DNA from: JAFIFT01 sp020051095
GTDB lineage: Bacteria; Pseudomonadota; Gammaproteobacteria; Legionellales; Legionellaceae
Length of the DNA: 64,000 nt
Reading direction: 5' to 3'
Assembly: GCF_964199965.1 (NCBI RefSeq)
Contig: NZ_CAXMZT010000006.1
Span: 170,802 to 234,801 of the forward strand
Of this stretch, positions 61,724 through 64,000 are shown in pieces. Under the pieces are notes generated by a model. That model made no database searches. It had not been told where the DNA came from and saw only the letters and a program-made list of their open reading frames with translations. Every line of letters begins with the position of its first letter. Position 1 is the stretch's first letter. Both the position numbers and the translations under genes were made by a program.

Positions 61724-63835
61724 TTGGCGGTTTTAGCCTTTTCCCTCACGCTTTTTTGCAGTGCCTTCTTATTGTTTGTCATTCAACCAATGGTGGCTAA
61801 AGCATTACTACCTGTCTATGGTGGAAGCCCGGGGGTGTGGACAATTTGCGTGCTATTTTTTCAGTTAACTCTTTGGCTAGCCTACGGCTATAGTTGGTTA
61901 ATTTCACGGATCAAACGACCTTTTCTATGGCGAGGGCTCCATTTAGTGCTTATTGCAGTTAGTTTTAGCGCCATTCCTGTGCTCATGGAATATTTAAGCC
62001 CAAACCAAAACCCAGAACAGGCCATTCTTTTAAGCTTAATCAAACAATTACTATTGCCACTCCTCATCATCGCCTCTTCCGCCCCCTTGATTCAATATGC
62101 CTATAGCCAAACGTCGCTTAAGCAAGCCTCTGATCCTTATTTTTTATACATCGCAAGTAACTCAGGTAGTATACTTGCCTTGCTCTTATACCCATGGATC
62201 ATTGAACGATATAGTTATTTAGGCACGCAATTTATTGGTTGGAATGTTGGATACATCCTCTATTTTGTCCTACTGAGTATCTGTTTGTTTGCTTTTCCAA
62301 AACAGCAAACAACGAAAATTGCCACTAACCCAAATAGCGCTATTGCTTGGAAAAAACCGCTTTACTGGGTGGTACTATCATTCATACCTTGCAGCTTAAT
62401 GCTCGGTGTAACGTTCTATGTTTCCTCAGAAATTGCCGTCACACCTTTGTTATGGAGTATTCCACTCGCGCTTTATCTATTATCTTTTATTCTAACATTT
62501 CATTCGAAGTCATGGGTAAAACACGTAAATCTTCATCGCTATTTAATATTGGCTGCTTTCTTTCCTTTAATCGTGATATTGGGTGGACCCATTATTTTTA
62601 AGGGTTGGCAATTAATCCTCTTTCATTATCTGTCCTTTTTTACCATCGCAATTTATTGCCACAACTTGCTCTACCAAAATCGTCCACCCACTCATCAATT
62701 AACGTTATTTTATTTTTGTCTCGCAAGTGGAGGCCTCTTAGCTGGACTATTTAATGGCTTATTCGCAGCACATTTTTTTTCTGATACGTATGAATACCCT
62801 CTTGTATTAATTCTAATGTTCGCCTTTATCAACCTCAAAGCAAAACGGTATGACTGGCTCTGCCTAATCATGGTGGCTTTGTTCTTTACATTGAGTTATA
62901 TAGCAAGAAGTTATTATGATTATCAATGGGTTAGCAACCATCGATTAACCAGTTTAATACTCTTAGCAAGTCTATTTATATGGCAACCGAGACGGTTATA
63001 TATGATCCTTTGCTTACTGATGATTACCCTGTTTAGCTTAACCAACCCAACCCATGGCAACCTGACCTTAGCGAAAAAGCGTAATTTTTTTGGCGTGAAA
63101 TCCGTCGTTCAGTCTGGGGATATGCATATTTTATTTAATCATACCACGGTGCATGGGTTCGAGGTGATGTCTTTAAACAAGCAAAATGGACAGCAATCCT
63201 ATTATGGTGTTTTAGCACCTATTATTCACCTTTATCATCAACAGTATGGGCCAATTAATGCTTCAATCATTGGTTTAGGGACGGGTATGATGACTTGTCA
63301 ATTTGATAAAGATGATCAATTGACGTTATTTGAAATTGACCCACAAGTCCTCACGCTTGCAAAAAATACTCATTACTTCACCTTTCTTCGCGACTGCGCC
63401 AAAGATGCACGCATCGTTCTAGGGGACGGTCGCTTAAAAATCAAACAACTTCAGCCATTTAACCAGGACATGATTCTATTAGATGCGTTCAGTTCTGATG
63501 CTATCCCTACGCATTTATTAACGTTAGAGGCGATTCAACAGTACCTATCAATGTTATCCAAACATGGCATACTTTTAGTCCACATTAGTAACCGACACCT
63601 CAATCTTCTTCCTGTGCTCTCTGCAATCGGGCGTCGTTTAGATTTGATTGTTTTACATCAACAGCATCCAGGAGATATTAAACAATATCAGTTATCATCC
63701 GAATGGGTATTATTAACCAGCAATGAATCGTTTGCTCAACAACTCCTCAGTGCACCCCATTGGCGTTTTGTGGCCTCTCCGGGACATGTTTTATGGCAAG
63801 ACAATTTCTCTAGCGTTATTTCTGTTTTGAAATAA
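61724..63835 (+). CDS. Membrane protein with C-terminal spermidine-synthase-like methyltransferase-fold domain
   Basis: 703 residues from a TTG with AAGGA upstream. Residues 1 to about 440 form roughly 12 membrane helices. The C-terminal part (about 490-700) has a nucleotide-binding signature (SIIGLGTGMMTCQFDKDDQLTLFEIDP), the acidic LGDGRLKI and the DMILLDAFSSDAIPTHLLTLEA segment typical of spermidine-synthase-like proteins. Fused transporter-like and SpeE-like proteins are widespread but of uncertain substrate. A polyamine link is inferred. Confidence 0.85.
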   Translation: MAVLAFSLTLFCSAFLLFVIQPMVAKALLPVYGGSPGVWTICVLFFQLTLWLAYGYSWLISRIKRPFLWRGLHLVLIAVSFSAIPVLMEYLSPNQNPEQAILLSLIKQLLLPLLIIASSAPLIQYAYSQTSLKQASDPYFLYIASNSGSILALLLYPWIIERYSYLGTQFIGWNVGYILYFVLLSICLFAFPKQQTTKIATNPNSAIAWKKPLYWVVLSFIPCSLMLGVTFYVSSEIAVTPLLWSIPLALYLLSFILTFHSKSWVKHVNLHRYLILAAFFPLIVILGGPIIFKGWQLILFHYLSFFTIAIYCHNLLYQNRPPTHQLTLFYFCLASGGLLAGLFNGLFAAHFFSDTYEYPLVLILMFAFINLKAKRYDWLCLIMVALFFTLSYIARSYYDYQWVSNHRLTSLILLASLFIWQPRRLYMILCLLMITLFSLTNPTHGNLTLAKKRNFFGVKSVVQSGDMHILFNHTTVHGFEVMSLNKQNGQQSYYGVLAPIIHLYHQQYGPINASIIGLGTGMMTCQFDKDDQLTLFEIDPQVLTLAKNTHYFTFLRDCAKDARIVLGDGRLKIKQLQPFNQDMILLDAFSSDAIPTHLLTLEAIQQYLSMLSKHGILLVHISNRHLNLLPVLSAIGRRLDLIVLHQQHPGDIKQYQLSSEWVLLTSNESFAQQLLSAPHWRFVASPGHVLWQDNFSSVISVLK

Positions 63836-63847
63836 TATTTATAATCG

Positions 63848-64000
63848 TAGCCCGCATACAGTGAAGCGCTGAGTGATCCTGATATATTTTTGTTCAATAA
63901 GAAAAATTGCCAAAACCAAAGAGAACCCCCTCGCCCGCGAGAAGATTTATTGTGATATTATGTTGTTCCTCGCGGGAGAGGGTTGGGGCTAAGTAATCCA
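63848..64000. repeat. Dispersed palindromic repeat elements at the window end
   Basis: GTAGCCCGCATAC (63848-63860) is a half-copy of the GTAGCC family also seen at 44314. A second palindrome has arms CCCTCGCCCGCGAG (63928-63941) and CTCGCGGGAGAGGG (63969-63982), matching at 13 of 14 positions, plus flanking CCCC/GGGG. No coding capacity. The second element may continue past the window. Confidence 0.6.

Noticed and set aside
1..64000. CRISPR array, tRNA or rRNA genes, integrase or transposase
   Set aside because: No regularly spaced repeats, no tRNA-like cloverleaf that I could recognise and no mobile-element protein among the open frames.

Overview
The window looks like a chromosomal segment of a motile gammaproteobacterium. 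The best guess is Legionellales (Legionella or a relative). This rests on the flagellar gene order, a full-length Legionella-type cytosolic IMP/GMP 5'-nucleotidase (cN-II), a CpxRA-like pair, several orphan proteins of the kind common in intracellular bacteria, and short palindromic intergenic repeats. The DNA is moderately AT-rich. Nearly all genes are intact. I found no rRNA, tRNA, CRISPR array, transposase or prophage gene. The lineage is inferred from gene content; no search was run.

Layout. 1-91: 5' end of accD. 163-882: a K+-channel-like protein. 1047-4948: filament genes fliC-flaG-fliD-fliS behind a near-perfect sigma-28 promoter. 4955-6734: a lipase-like protein followed by a chagasin-type protease inhibitor. 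6921-13493: a conserved envelope/translation/replication run (lnt-leuS-lptE-holA-nadD) with an unusual leader before leuS. 13538-16935: two orphan proteins and two palindromic repeat elements. 16936-19038: oxyR divergent from ahpC-ahpD. 19168-21903: a DUF4114-containing surface/secreted protein and a small Cys-rich secreted protein. 22133-32519: complete flgB-flgL operon on the minus strand behind a consensus sigma-54 promoter. 32607-36059: mfd. 36119-41568: acyl-CoA synthetase, patatin-like hydrolase, tldD, a Nit-type amidohydrolase and a small membrane protein. 41677-44281: three orphan proteins. 44551-49847: asmA-like gene, mutY, HdeD-like gene, cN-II and a secreted two-repeat protein. 49896-56170: glnE, then fmdB-DUF502-aspS-mutH. 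56423-60721: phoH-ybeY-corC-cpxR-cpxA, tightly overlapped. 60814-63835: an orphan membrane protein and a large membrane protein with a spermidine-synthase-like domain.

How the genes work together. The two flagellar blocks encode the rod, hook, hook-filament junction, filament, cap and filament chaperone. Their promoters fit a staged hierarchy, with sigma-54 for the basal body and hook and sigma-28 for the filament. oxyR-ahpC-ahpD is a peroxide-defence module. phoH-ybeY-corC-cpxRA joins rRNA/RNA maturation genes to an envelope-stress two-component system.

The least explained material is the set of orphan proteins (13538-14581, 15010-16614, 41677-43226, 43652-44281, 60814-61629), the lipase-inhibitor pair, the DUF4114 protein, the leuS leader and the palindromic repeats. 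None of these amounts to a demonstrated new system. The leuS leader, the large palindromic element at 16664-16872 and the orphan gene pair at 41677-43226 are the most worthwhile to follow up.
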